This document shows positions 38,796 through 48,036 of a DNA stretch of 64,000 bases, piece by piece. Made by a program: the position numbers and the translations under genes. This stretch comes from Marivirga sericea (GTDB lineage: Bacteria > Bacteroidota > Bacteroidia > Cytophagales > Cyclobacteriaceae), in assembly GCF_900177665.1 (NCBI RefSeq), contig NZ_FXAW01000001.1:682001-746000 (forward strand), in the 5' to 3' direction. Position 1 is the stretch's first letter. Every line of letters starts with the position of its first letter. Below the pieces are notes generated by a model. The model did no database searches. It was not told the DNA's origin and saw only the letters and a list, made by a program, of their open reading frames with translations.

Positions 38796-39975
38796 TAAAG
38801 CACTGAGACAAACCATAGAGGTCGATCGTTTTATTGGGAAAATCAGATCAACTAGTGAGGGGCCTTCCGTGATTTTTATAGGAGGTATACACGGCAATGA
38901 ACCCGCTGGAGTTTTAGCCTTGGACCGTCTGATATCTTTTGTACAAAATAATAAGATCTCTTTAAAAGGAAATTTATATGCTCTCGCAGGAAGTCTATGG
39001 GCATTGGAGCATGGCGAGAGATACCATAAGCAGGATCTGAACAGATTATGGACGAAGGATAGATTGCTCCAAATACAAAAGGGAGAAATAGCGATTGAAG
39101 ATAAAGACACCATCGAACAGATTGAATTATATAAGTGTATTAAAAATATTATAACTCAGGATGAGGGCCCATTTTATTTTATTGATCTTCATACCACTTC
39201 CTGCGAAACCAGTCCTTTTATCGTAATGAACGATAGCCTGCTGAATAGGCGATTCACCGGTCTATATCCATTGCCTTCAATACTAGGAATCGAAGAATAT
39301 CTGGAAGGGCCTGTACTTAGCTATATTAATGAATTGGGTTATGTAGCCTTCGGTTTTGAAGCAGGCCAACACGATGACAAGTCCTCAGTTGATAATCATT
39401 TTGCTTTTTGTATGTTATCAATGCAGTTTACTGGACTTATCGAAAAAGGGGAGATTGATTTTGAAGAGTACTACAATATACTTTCTAAAAACAGTATAAG
39501 CGCGCAAAATTTCTTTGAAATATTATATCGCTATAAAATTGAGCCAAGTGAGGATTTTAAGATGCTACCCGGCTATGTAAATTTCCAGCGGATTAAGAAG
39601 GGAGAAAAGCTGGCTCTAAGTAATAGCAAATCAGTCATTGCTGAGACCAGCTCAAGAATTTTCATGCCTCTTTATCAGGCTAAAGGCTCTGAAGGCTTCT
39701 TTGCTATAAAAAGAGTCTCGCTTTTTGCTCTGAAACTATCAGCAGTCTTACGAAATATGGGCTTTGAGAGACTATTGCGCTACCTACCGGGAGTTTCCTA
39801 TGAAAAACAGGCCACATTAAAGGTAAATAGAAGAATTGCTCGTTTTTTCACAAAACAGTTCTTCCATCTGCTGGGCTACAGAAGTATCCGACTTAATGAA
39901 GACTATTATTTGATGAGCAATAGAGAGGCTGCTTCACGTACCAAGGAGTATGAAGAGGAAAGCTGGTTCAATTAA
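38773..39975 (+). CDS. Succinylglutamate desuccinylase/aspartoacylase-family hydrolase
   Basis: A 400-residue zinc-dependent amide hydrolase of the AstE/ASPA branch of M14-like peptidases. Zinc ligands lie in GGIHGNEPAG (HxxE) and IDLHTTS (His), with a catalytic Glu in FGFEAGQHD. The last 90 residues (from about residue 310) exceed the usual domain and are basic, function unknown. The start at ATG 38773 (or 38779) overlaps the ligase gene by 17-23 bp; a longer frame reaching back to 38704 is buried in that gene and not needed. Tight coupling with a GCS2 amidoligase suggests that one enzyme makes and the other breaks a related amide bond. Confidence 0.87.
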   Translation: MTMAKVYSKALRQTIEVDRFIGKIRSTSEGPSVIFIGGIHGNEPAGVLALDRLISFVQNNKISLKGNLYALAGSLWALEHGERYHKQDLNRLWTKDRLLQIQKGEIAIEDKDTIEQIELYKCIKNIITQDEGPFYFIDLHTTSCETSPFIVMNDSLLNRRFTGLYPLPSILGIEEYLEGPVLSYINELGYVAFGFEAGQHDDKSSVDNHFAFCMLSMQFTGLIEKGEIDFEEYYNILSKNSISAQNFFEILYRYKIEPSEDFKMLPGYVNFQRIKKGEKLALSNSKSVIAETSSRIFMPLYQAKGSEGFFAIKRVSLFALKLSAVLRNMGFERLLRYLPGVSYEKQATLKVNRRIARFFTKQFFHLLGYRSIRLNEDYYLMSNREAASRTKEYEEESWFN

Positions 39976-40280
39976 ATATTTCATGTGAGAATGATGCTAA
40001 TAGACTTTCATACCTCGTTTATGTTAATTTAAGCTTAAAAACAAAAAAATTATTCTTCCACGTCTAATTTTATTTATCTGTCTACAAGTATAGAAATTAA
40101 GGATGAAATACTTTCATTTGGATTGACATTCTAAAACAGTATTTCATTAACATTCAAGGCATTCTTATAATTATTCGGCATGGTAGATTCTTTGCAGATC
40201 AACGTTAGAACTTATAGGTTAAAGTAAAGTCTATACGCCCATACGCCAACGTCCTCTCGATATAAAATCATCCATTTTCG
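39976..40280. other. Intergenic region before the nifJ-rnf cluster
   Basis: Part of a 372-bp gap. It has no credible gene. A small inverted repeat ATGAAATACTTTCAT lies near 40103-40117. The end of the gap carries a Crp/Fnr-type box, listed separately. Confidence 0.4.
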
Positions 40281-40292
40281 TGATTTATGTCA
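40281..40292. promoter_or_regulatory. Crp/Fnr-type box upstream of the HEPN-nifJ-rnf unit
   Basis: TGATTTATGTCA fits TGA-N6-TCA. It ends 55 bp before the first gene. A -7-like TTTATTTG at 40320-40327 lies at a distance that would place the box near -41, the position of class II activation. Almost the same 12 bp recur at 51969 and 56764. Confidence 0.55.
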
Positions 40293-40347
40293 TAATATGA
40301 GTCAATTCCAATTCGTAGATTTATTTGTATAACAAAATCCGACTAAT

Positions 40348-40707
40348 ATGGAACCGATGACTAAAACCCTCCTAGAAACAGCTGATGAGCTATTAGCTAG
40401 GGCCAATAATGAGTTATGCAAGCCTGAAGAAGACGTAGTACACTACAGCGTTTGTCAGAATGCATATGACGCTATCGTAAATTATTTGGGAAGTTTCCTT
40501 TTAGATAATGATGTTGAGTTTGAAAAAACTTCAAATGTTGAGGATCTGCTGTCAAACTGTAGGTCAATTGACAAAAGATTCAATGAGCTAAACCTTGCAC
40601 CTCTTTATAATCCTACAAAGAGTGAAGACACTTGGATGAGCCTAAATACTGCCAACAGCTTTACGGCAATGGCTGAAAATACACGCAAAATGGTTCGCGA
40701 AGAATAA
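40348..40707 (+). CDS. Small helical protein, possibly HEPN-like
   Basis: A 119-residue, all-helical-looking cytoplasmic protein. The pattern ELLARANNELCK ... VHYSVCQNAYDAIVNYLGSF resembles the core helices of HEPN domains, but the RNase motif Rx4-6H is not seen, so a nuclease role is not supported. Two Cys (in NELCK and SVCQN) are present. It lies 22 bp upstream of nifJ and is the first gene of the unit. It may be a regulator or assembly partner of the oxidoreductase; this is inferred from position alone. Confidence 0.65.
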   Translation: MEPMTKTLLETADELLARANNELCKPEEDVVHYSVCQNAYDAIVNYLGSFLLDNDVEFEKTSNVEDLLSNCRSIDKRFNELNLAPLYNPTKSEDTWMSLNTANSFTAMAENTRKMVREE

Positions 40708-40729
40708 TTCAAAATTAAATAACACTGCT

Positions 40730-43700
40730 ATGAGCAAAAGTATCAAACCCAAATATCCCGGAATATCTGCAGCTATGGATGGAAATACTGCTGCTATCAT
40801 GTGTGAAAGAGAATCTTCAGATGCTGCAGGGGCATATCCCATTACGCCATCAACCCAGATGGGAGAGTATTGGGCAGAAGAAGCTGCTAAGGGACACCTC
40901 AATATTTCTAACAAGCCTCTAATATTCATTGAGCCTGAAGGCGAACATGCAGCCGCAGCCGTTACAGCTGGGCTATCAATGACCGGCCAACGGGCTGCAA
41001 ATTTCTCGTCTGGGCAAGGTATAGCTTATATGCACGAGTCTTTGTATGCTGCAGTGGGTAAAAGGCTAACCTATGTGTTAAATATCGGTACGCGAGCCAT
41101 GACAAAATCAACCCTCAATGTGCATGCCGGACACGATGATTATCATGCTGTAGATGACACCGGATTTTTCCAGCTCTTTGCAAAAAATGCACAACATGTA
41201 GCAGATTTAAATGTAATTGCCCACCGGGTGGCCGAGTTGGCACTTACACCTGGAATTATAGCCCAAGATGGATTTTTGACCACCCACTTAATAGAAAGCC
41301 TTTTGATCCCTGAACGGGAGCTAATAAATGAGTTTTTGGGTAGACCGGATGATCTAATTGATACACCTACACCTGCTCAAAAGATAATCTTTGGAGATCA
41401 GCGCAGGCGCATTCCTGAGCTGTGGGATGTAGACAATCCTGTGATGGCTGGAATTGTGCAAAATCAGGATTCTTATATGCAAAGTGTAGCTGCACAACGG
41501 CCTTTCTTTTTTGATCATATTAAAGACTTGACGGACCTTGCTTTTAAGGAATATGGACAACTAACTGGTCGCAATTACAAACGGGTTATGTCCTATAGAG
41601 CTGAAGATGCTGATTACCTTATATTAGGTCAAGGCAGTGTTATCCCAAGCGCTGAAGCAGTAGTGGATTATCTTAGAACTACTCGAAAGCTCAAAGTAGG
41701 GGTAGTGGATTTAGTGATGTTTCGTCCATTCCCAGCTGACCATTTATCAAAAATTCTAAAAGGTAAAAAAGGAGTAGTGGTTTTGGAAAGACTGGATCAA
41801 CCATTAGCAGAAGACTTGCCCATTGCCCGTGAACTTCGAGCCGTGATGACAAAATGCCTCGAAAATGGACTTTCAAAAACCGATAAGTCTTATCCTGAAA
41901 TCGAATCCTATCAGCCAAAAGATGTACCTAGAATCTATTCTGGTTCATTTGGAATGGGTAGCCGTGATTTGCAGGCCGAAGGCATCATTGGGGCTATTGA
42001 AAATATGCTTCCCGATGGCAAACATAAAAAGTTATTCTATTTGTCTATTGATTTTATTAGGGACAATCCCTTCACACCTAAGCAAAGAGCTCATCAAGAA
42101 ACCATAGAAGCTGCCTACCCGAAGGTTAAAGAATTGGCAGTGCATGGTTCTGAGAGTCCGAATCTTATGCCCAAAGGAGCTACTACCGTTCGCTTCCACT
42201 CTGTTGGTGGATGGGGTGCTATTACCACTGGTAAAAACCTGGCGATGACCCTTTATGATCTGCTGGGATATGACATAAAAGCAAATCCTAAATATGGTTC
42301 AGAGAAGAAAGGCCAACCCACCACTTATTACTTAGCAGCAGCTCCTGAACCTATTCGCATGAACTGTGAATTCTACTTTGTTGATGTGGTATTGTCACCT
42401 GATCCTAACGTATTTAAACATACCAATGCATTGGCAGGCTTGAAAGAGGGAGGATGTTTCATCATTCAAAGCGATAAAGCGAATCAGGAGGAAGTTTGGG
42501 CTACTATACCAAAGCAGTATCAAAAATTAATTGTGAAGAATAATATCCGGGTCTACTACATTGATGGTTTTAAAATCGCCCGAGAGGAAGCTTCAGATCC
42601 TGAGCTTCAGTTGCGCATGCAGGGAATTGCCTTCCAAGGTGCCTTCTTTGCAGCCTCTCCATTGATGAAAACGGCTGGACTAAATGAAAAGGAATTATTG
42701 CAAGCCATTGAAGATCAACTTCAATCCAAATTTGGTGGTAAAGGCCAAAGGGTTGTGGATGATAATATGCGTGTAGTAAAACGTGGTTTTACAGAGATTA
42801 ATGAAGTTACGATTAAAGAAGTTCAAACAGCTTCTAATGGCCACGCCAATGGAACAGTAGGGATACCGATTCCACAAATGTTGAAGGAGATGCCAAAAAG
42901 TGAATCTAACTTAAGTGACATCCATCGCTTTTGGGAGCAGACAGGTAACTTCTATGCCCAAGGAATAGGAAATGATAATATTACTGATCCCTTTATTGGC
43001 TTGAGCGTAATGCCGGCAGTTTCCTCAGTATTTCGTGATATGACTGGTATTCGTTTCGAGCATCCGGAGTGGATAGCCAATAATTGCACCGCATGTGGTA
43101 AATGTTATACAGTTTGCCCTGATACCGCTATACCTGGATTAGTTAGTGAACTAAAAGATGTGCTTGATACAGTGGTGAAGCGGGTGAAAAAGAACAATGA
43201 AGGTGTAAAGCATTTGCAGAAAGCTGTCCGTACAATGGAAGGTAAAGTAAGGACACAATTTAATTCATCAGGCAATGGTGCAACGGTCAATAATTATATT
43301 CAAGAAGCTATTGACCAGATGATTGAAGAGAATAAAGATCAGACTGATATGGTACAAGAGCTGGGCTGGTTTAGAGAAGAGCTAGGCGATTTTCAATTTG
43401 CACTTACCAGACCATATTATGATCTACATGAGAAGAAATCACCCAATAGCGGAGGTCTATTTAGCATTACGATTAACCCCAACACTTGCAAGGGCTGCAA
43501 CGAATGTATTCAGGTCTGCGAAGATGACGCTTTAAGACCTATTATCCAGACCGATGGCACCGTTGCTAAACTGAGAAAAGACTGGGATTTATGGACTGAT
43601 CTGCCAACAACGCCAGAGAAGTACAATCGCATTGATGATCTGGAAGAGAAAATTGGGCCATTGGAAACCTTGCTTTTAAACAAAGAAGCCTACATGAATT

Positions 43701-45688
43701 TCGCAAGTGGCGATGGAGCCTGCTTAGGATGTTCTGAAAAATCTGTAGTGCATTTATTTACAGCGACATTAGAGTCTCTGATGCAGCCCCGCATTAAAAA
43801 GCACATCGCTTATTTAGATGATCTCATTAAACAGATGGAACAACACATCCAGGCTCGTTTAATAGAAAATGTCAATATAAATGATACTGATGCAATAGAA
43901 AGAATTCTTAAAGATACACATGATTCAGATTTAACCATGTCTGGCATTGCCGCCAAGTTGGAAGCTGAACGTGGAAGCAAACCAATTGACCAAGATTGGT
44001 TGAAGGAAACAACACATACACTTTCCCAATTAAAGCGACTGAAATGGAAGTATACTGATGGGACCACAGGTAAGGGCAGGTCTTCAATGGGCATGACGAA
44101 TGCCACTGGATGCACATCCGTTTGGGGCAGTACTTATCCTTACAATCCTTATCCTTTCCCTTGGGCTAATCACCTATTTCAAGATTCAACCTCTATGGCA
44201 ATGGGTATTTTCGAAGGGCATATGGCTAAAATGGCGGAAGGCTTTACCACTATCCGTAAAGCAGAACTGGAATTAAAAGGAAAATACCGTCCTGAAGAAG
44301 ATAAAGACTTCTTTACCTATTTCAACTGGCATCAATTTACAGATGAGGAGTGGCTCTTATGCCCACCGGTGGTAGCTTTAGGAGGCGATGGGGCTATGTA
44401 TGACATAGGTTTTCAAAATCTATCCCGTATGATGGCATCTGGCAAGCCTATCAAAGTAATTGTGGTCGATACTCAAGTGTATTCTAATACAGGTGGACAA
44501 GCTTGTACTTCAGGCTTTATCGGACAGATTTCTGATATGGCACAATACGGACAGGTATGGAAAGGAAAAGCTGAGCCAAGAAAAGAGATTGGCTTAATCG
44601 CAATGGCACATCGAAATACATATGTCATGCAAGCTACTCTGGCCAATACCAGCCATATGATAGAAGGTTTTATTGACGGTTTAACTACACGAAGACCAGC
44701 ATTATTTAACTTATACACTACTTGCCAACCAGAACATGGTGTAGCAGATGATTTAGGGGTACATCAAGCAAAATTAGCGGTAGAGTCAAGAGCTTATCCA
44801 ATATTTAAGTACAATCCTGATCTGGGGGTAAAAGTACAGCAGGCTTTAGATCTTACAGGAAACCCTGCAATGGATCAAGATTGGCCAACCTATGAGTTGA
44901 AATACGAGGAAAATGGCATCCAAAAAACAATGGAGGTTCCTATGACCTTTGCCGATTTTGCCATAACTGAGGGACGTTTTAGAAAACATTTCAGGAATGT
45001 ACCACGCAACTCTTGGAACGACAATATGATCTTGCTGACAGACTTCTTAGCGCTAAATGAAAGCGAAAGAGAGGATAAGTTCCCATTTATTTGGGCGGTT
45101 AACAGAACAGGCGAGTTGAGTAGAGTATTGGTGGCTAAACCAATAGTAGAATCATGTGAAGAACGCAGGGATTTCTGGATTCTGCTCCGCGACCTTTCTA
45201 GCACCAAGCAGGAAAGCGGTTCAGATGGCGATCTAGAAAGCAGAATTAGAGCAGAGGTGGTCGGTAAGATTACTCAAAAGCTCATGCAGCTTGCTGGAGG
45301 AGATGGTGTTACAATGCCTGCTGCAGATCAGCTATTGAAGAAAACGGCTGCACAGCCTACCAAGACTGAAAAGAAAGAGAATGTGGCAGTTGCTGATAGT
45401 CCGCAGCCGAAAGCTGAGCCTAGTGCAACAAGTGAAGCCACATCAGCTCCTTGGCTAGAAAGTGATGAGTGCACTTCTTGTGATGAGTGCATCAACATCA
45501 ATTCTAAGATATTTGCTTATAACGATGACAAGCAGGCTTATATCAAAGATCCTAAGGGAGGACCATACCAAGATTTGGTGACTGCAGCTGAAAAATGCAC
45601 CGCACAAGTGATTCATCCTGGATTACCAGCCGATCCAAATGCTAAGGATATGGAAAAATGGATAAAAAGAGGAGAGAAATTTAATTAA
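40730..45688 (+). CDS. nifJ: Giant pyruvate:ferredoxin (flavodoxin) oxidoreductase
   Basis: NifJ decarboxylates pyruvate to acetyl-CoA and reduces ferredoxin. Visible domains: pyrimidine-binding (YPITPSTQMGE), gamma domain (about 485-690, GGWGAITTGKNLA), [4Fe-4S] cysteines from 786 (CTACGKC...CP) and from 920 (CKGCNEC...CE), TPP-domain cluster CLGC at 998 and 1001, and the TPP motif with GDG at 1219-1221 followed by YSNTGGQ. At 1652 residues it is about 450 longer than standard NifJ. The extra parts are a 120-residue helical insert between the two ferredoxin clusters, an insert after CLGC (about 1010-1110), and a C-terminal Ala/Pro/Thr linker plus a domain with Cys1581, 1584, 1587 and 1623, probably another iron-sulfur site. 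The rnf operon begins 6 bp downstream. Confidence 0.94.
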   Translation: MSKSIKPKYPGISAAMDGNTAAIMCERESSDAAGAYPITPSTQMGEYWAEEAAKGHLNISNKPLIFIEPEGEHAAAAVTAGLSMTGQRAANFSSGQGIAYMHESLYAAVGKRLTYVLNIGTRAMTKSTLNVHAGHDDYHAVDDTGFFQLFAKNAQHVADLNVIAHRVAELALTPGIIAQDGFLTTHLIESLLIPERELINEFLGRPDDLIDTPTPAQKIIFGDQRRRIPELWDVDNPVMAGIVQNQDSYMQSVAAQRPFFFDHIKDLTDLAFKEYGQLTGRNYKRVMSYRAEDADYLILGQGSVIPSAEAVVDYLRTTRKLKVGVVDLVMFRPFPADHLSKILKGKKGVVVLERLDQPLAEDLPIARELRAVMTKCLENGLSKTDKSYPEIESYQPKDVPRIYSGSFGMGSRDLQAEGIIGAIENMLPDGKHKKLFYLSIDFIRDNPFTPKQRAHQETIEAAYPKVKELAVHGSESPNLMPKGATTVRFHSVGGWGAITTGKNLAMTLYDLLGYDIKANPKYGSEKKGQPTTYYLAAAPEPIRMNCEFYFVDVVLSPDPNVFKHTNALAGLKEGGCFIIQSDKANQEEVWATIPKQYQKLIVKNNIRVYYIDGFKIAREEASDPELQLRMQGIAFQGAFFAASPLMKTAGLNEKELLQAIEDQLQSKFGGKGQRVVDDNMRVVKRGFTEINEVTIKEVQTASNGHANGTVGIPIPQMLKEMPKSESNLSDIHRFWEQTGNFYAQGIGNDNITDPFIGLSVMPAVSSVFRDMTGIRFEHPEWIANNCTACGKCYTVCPDTAIPGLVSELKDVLDTVVKRVKKNNEGVKHLQKAVRTMEGKVRTQFNSSGNGATVNNYIQEAIDQMIEENKDQTDMVQELGWFREELGDFQFALTRPYYDLHEKKSPNSGGLFSITINPNTCKGCNECIQVCEDDALRPIIQTDGTVAKLRKDWDLWTDLPTTPEKYNRIDDLEEKIGPLETLLLNKEAYMNFASGDGACLGCSEKSVVHLFTATLESLMQPRIKKHIAYLDDLIKQMEQHIQARLIENVNINDTDAIERILKDTHDSDLTMSGIAAKLEAERGSKPIDQDWLKETTHTLSQLKRLKWKYTDGTTGKGRSSMGMTNATGCTSVWGSTYPYNPYPFPWANHLFQDSTSMAMGIFEGHMAKMAEGFTTIRKAELELKGKYRPEEDKDFFTYFNWHQFTDEEWLLCPPVVALGGDGAMYDIGFQNLSRMMASGKPIKVIVVDTQVYSNTGGQACTSGFIGQISDMAQYGQVWKGKAEPRKEIGLIAMAHRNTYVMQATLANTSHMIEGFIDGLTTRRPALFNLYTTCQPEHGVADDLGVHQAKLAVESRAYPIFKYNPDLGVKVQQALDLTGNPAMDQDWPTYELKYEENGIQKTMEVPMTFADFAITEGRFRKHFRNVPRNSWNDNMILLTDFLALNESEREDKFPFIWAVNRTGELSRVLVAKPIVESCEERRDFWILLRDLSSTKQESGSDGDLESRIRAEVVGKITQKLMQLAGGDGVTMPAADQLLKKTAAQPTKTEKKENVAVADSPQPKAEPSATSEATSAPWLESDECTSCDECININSKIFAYNDDKQAYIKDPKGGPYQDLVTAAEKCTAQVIHPGLPADPNAKDMEKWIKRGEKFN

Positions 45689-45694
45689 TCCCTT

Positions 45695-47023
45695 ATGAAA
45701 ACAGCTAAACAGACTTTCAAGCACGGAATACATCCTCCTGAAAATAAGGAGGAAACGAATGGGTTACCTATTCGACAGTTTTCCTTTGCGCCTTTGATTA
45801 TTCTGCCTTTGGCTCAGCATATAGGAGCTCCATCTAAATTGGTGATCAGAGAAGGACAGGAGGTCGTTAGAGGACAGATCTTGGCAGAATCAGATGGATA
45901 TCTATCTGTTCCGTTACATGCCCCCGTGAGCGGATTGGTGAAGAAAATTGCTTATGTTCCGACTATCTCTGGCAAGATGACCACAGGAATATATCTTGAA
46001 CCATTTCCTTCTTCCACTCAGGAGACATTAGAGGGCGAGGCAATTGACATTGACTCAGCATCACCAGAAGAAATACTAATAGGTATCCAGCAGGCTGGAA
46101 TTGTAGGCCTGGGAGGGGCGGCATTTCCGACCCATGCTAAATTGAAAATTCCTGATGGCAAACATTGCGATACTTTGATTATTAATGGCATTGAATGTGA
46201 ACCTTATCTGACCACTGATCATCGGGTAATGCTTGAGCAATCAGATGATATATTCTTAGGAATCAAATACTTAATGAAAGCTACCGGTGCAAAACGCACC
46301 ATTATTGGTATTGAAGCAAACAAACAGGATGCAGCGGATTTGCTACGGGAACGACTACCGAAAAATGAAGCCATTTCAGTAGAGGTAGTGCCTGTAAAGT
46401 ATCCTCAAGGCGCAGAGAAAATGCTAATTACAGCGCTCTTAGGAAAAGAAGTGCCTTCAAGAGGATTGCCAATTGATGTGAATGCGGTGGTCGTAAATGT
46501 AGCCACTACTGCTGAAATTGGACGACTATTGCCTCATGGTAGAGGAATTCAAGAACGAGTGATCACCATTACAGGACCAGGGGTCAAGAAAAAAGGAAAC
46601 TATTTGATTCCCATTGGAACACCACTTCGATATGTATTGGAGCAGGTCGGAGTGGACGAATCTGTTAGTGAGGTCTATATGGGCGGACCCATGATGGGAG
46701 TTGCTGTGGCTAATCTAGATATTTCAATTGTAAAGGGAACTTCCGGCATAGTAGTCTTTAACAAAGAGCAAATTGAGCAAGCACCTCAAGTTTACCCGTG
46801 TATCAAATGTGGCGCCTGTGTAGATGCATGCCCACTTTCATTAAATCCTTCGAAGTTAGGTATTCTTGCAAAATTTGAATCCTACGAAAAAATGGCTGAG
46901 GAATATCATTTGATGGATTGCTTTGAATGTGGTTCCTGCTCTTATGTATGTCCATCCCACATTCCATTAGTGCAATACTTCCGACTATCAAAATCTATTG
47001 TACGAAAACGAAAAGTAGCCTGA
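45695..47023 (+). CDS. rnfC: Electron transport complex subunit RnfC
   Basis: A 442-residue Rnf subunit carrying FMN/NADH-binding and two [4Fe-4S] clusters; it is the NAD-side module of the ion-pumping ferredoxin:NAD+ oxidoreductase. Motifs: GLGGAAFPTHAKL and ECEPYLTTDHR (NuoF-like NADH/FMN region), then CIKCGACVDACP (about residue 369) and CFECGSCSYVCP (about 408). The C terminus is short, without the long Ala/Lys repeats of gammaproteobacterial RnfC. It begins 6 bp after nifJ and overlaps rnfD by one base, so ferredoxin producer and consumer are made together. Confidence 0.95.
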   Translation: MKTAKQTFKHGIHPPENKEETNGLPIRQFSFAPLIILPLAQHIGAPSKLVIREGQEVVRGQILAESDGYLSVPLHAPVSGLVKKIAYVPTISGKMTTGIYLEPFPSSTQETLEGEAIDIDSASPEEILIGIQQAGIVGLGGAAFPTHAKLKIPDGKHCDTLIINGIECEPYLTTDHRVMLEQSDDIFLGIKYLMKATGAKRTIIGIEANKQDAADLLRERLPKNEAISVEVVPVKYPQGAEKMLITALLGKEVPSRGLPIDVNAVVVNVATTAEIGRLLPHGRGIQERVITITGPGVKKKGNYLIPIGTPLRYVLEQVGVDESVSEVYMGGPMMGVAVANLDISIVKGTSGIVVFNKEQIEQAPQVYPCIKCGACVDACPLSLNPSKLGILAKFESYEKMAEEYHLMDCFECGSCSYVCPSHIPLVQYFRLSKSIVRKRKVA

Positions 47024-48036
47024 TGAAAAAGCAAACACTCCATATCAGTACATCGCCTCACCTAGCACAAGGTACTAGTGTAGAGGTGATTATGCGAAAT
47101 GTTGTTATTGCATTGATGCCTGCTGCTTTGTTTTCGATCTACGCTTTCGGATGGAATGCTGCTTTAGTTCTGATTACGGCAGTTGTTTCGTGTCTGCTTA
47201 CTGAGCACATTTTATGCCGTCTGGCTAATAAAAGGAGTACTGTTTCTGACTGGTCTGCCATTATCACCGGACTGCTTTTGGGCTTAACATTACCACCTAT
47301 TTTCCCGCTTTGGATGACCTTTTTGGGTGGTGTCTTTGCCATAGGTATGGGTAAGTTCCTTTTTGGAGGTTTAGGATACAATGTATTTAACCCTGCATTA
47401 GTAGGAAGGGCAGTGTTGCAAGGGGCGTTTCCGGTTGCGATTACGACTTGGTACGCTAGCTTTTCTGCTGAACGTTTTACCACACTTCATTCTGCAGTCT
47501 TAGCAGTCCCTTTTATGGAACCTGTTATTGATGGAACTTCAGGAGCTACACCACTTTCAGCATTCAAGTTTGATGGAATCACTTCTGAAGCAAGCGATTT
47601 AGCATTAGGTTTAGTGAGCGGATCAACAGGAGAAACATCTTCTGTTTTTATCCTTCTGGGAGGATTGTATTTGGTATGGCGCAATTTCATGAACTGGAGG
47701 ATACCTGTAGCCATACTCGCTACTGTATTCGTATTCAGTGGCATCCTTTATTGGATTGATCCCATAGAATATCCCTCTCCATTATTTATGCTTTTTTCTG
47801 GTGGCTTAATGTTGGGAGCGGTATTTATGGCTACCGATATGGTTGCTTCCCCTATAACGAGCTGGGGAGTAATAATTTATGGAATTATCATTGGAGCTTT
47901 AGTTGTGATTATACGGCTATGGGGAGGTTTACCGGAAGGCGTGATGTACGCTATTTTATTGGGTAATGCCATCTCACCTCATATAGATAGATTAGTTCGA
48001 TATAGAGTTTACGGTACTTCATTAAAAACCTCATGA
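47023..48036 (+). CDS. rnfD: Electron transport complex subunit RnfD
   Basis: A 337-residue integral membrane protein with about nine helices and a covalently bound FMN; it forms part of the ion path. The flavinylation motif is DGTSGATPLS with the acceptor Thr176. Start at 47023 is within the rnfC stop (TGATG), which gives an N terminus (MKKQTLHISTSPHL) like the family; a longer frame from 46927 lies inside rnfC and is rejected. It overlaps rnfG by 4 bp (ATGA). An ApbE-type flavin transferase would be needed and is not in this window. Confidence 0.95.
   Translation: MKKQTLHISTSPHLAQGTSVEVIMRNVVIALMPAALFSIYAFGWNAALVLITAVVSCLLTEHILCRLANKRSTVSDWSAIITGLLLGLTLPPIFPLWMTFLGGVFAIGMGKFLFGGLGYNVFNPALVGRAVLQGAFPVAITTWYASFSAERFTTLHSAVLAVPFMEPVIDGTSGATPLSAFKFDGITSEASDLALGLVSGSTGETSSVFILLGGLYLVWRNFMNWRIPVAILATVFVFSGILYWIDPIEYPSPLFMLFSGGLMLGAVFMATDMVASPITSWGVIIYGIIIGALVVIIRLWGGLPEGVMYAILLGNAISPHIDRLVRYRVYGTSLKTS

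Noticed and set aside
46927-47022. Longer N terminus for RnfD
   Set aside because: The extra 32 residues lie inside rnfC over its second iron-sulfur motif; the ATG at 47023 gives the normal RnfD start.
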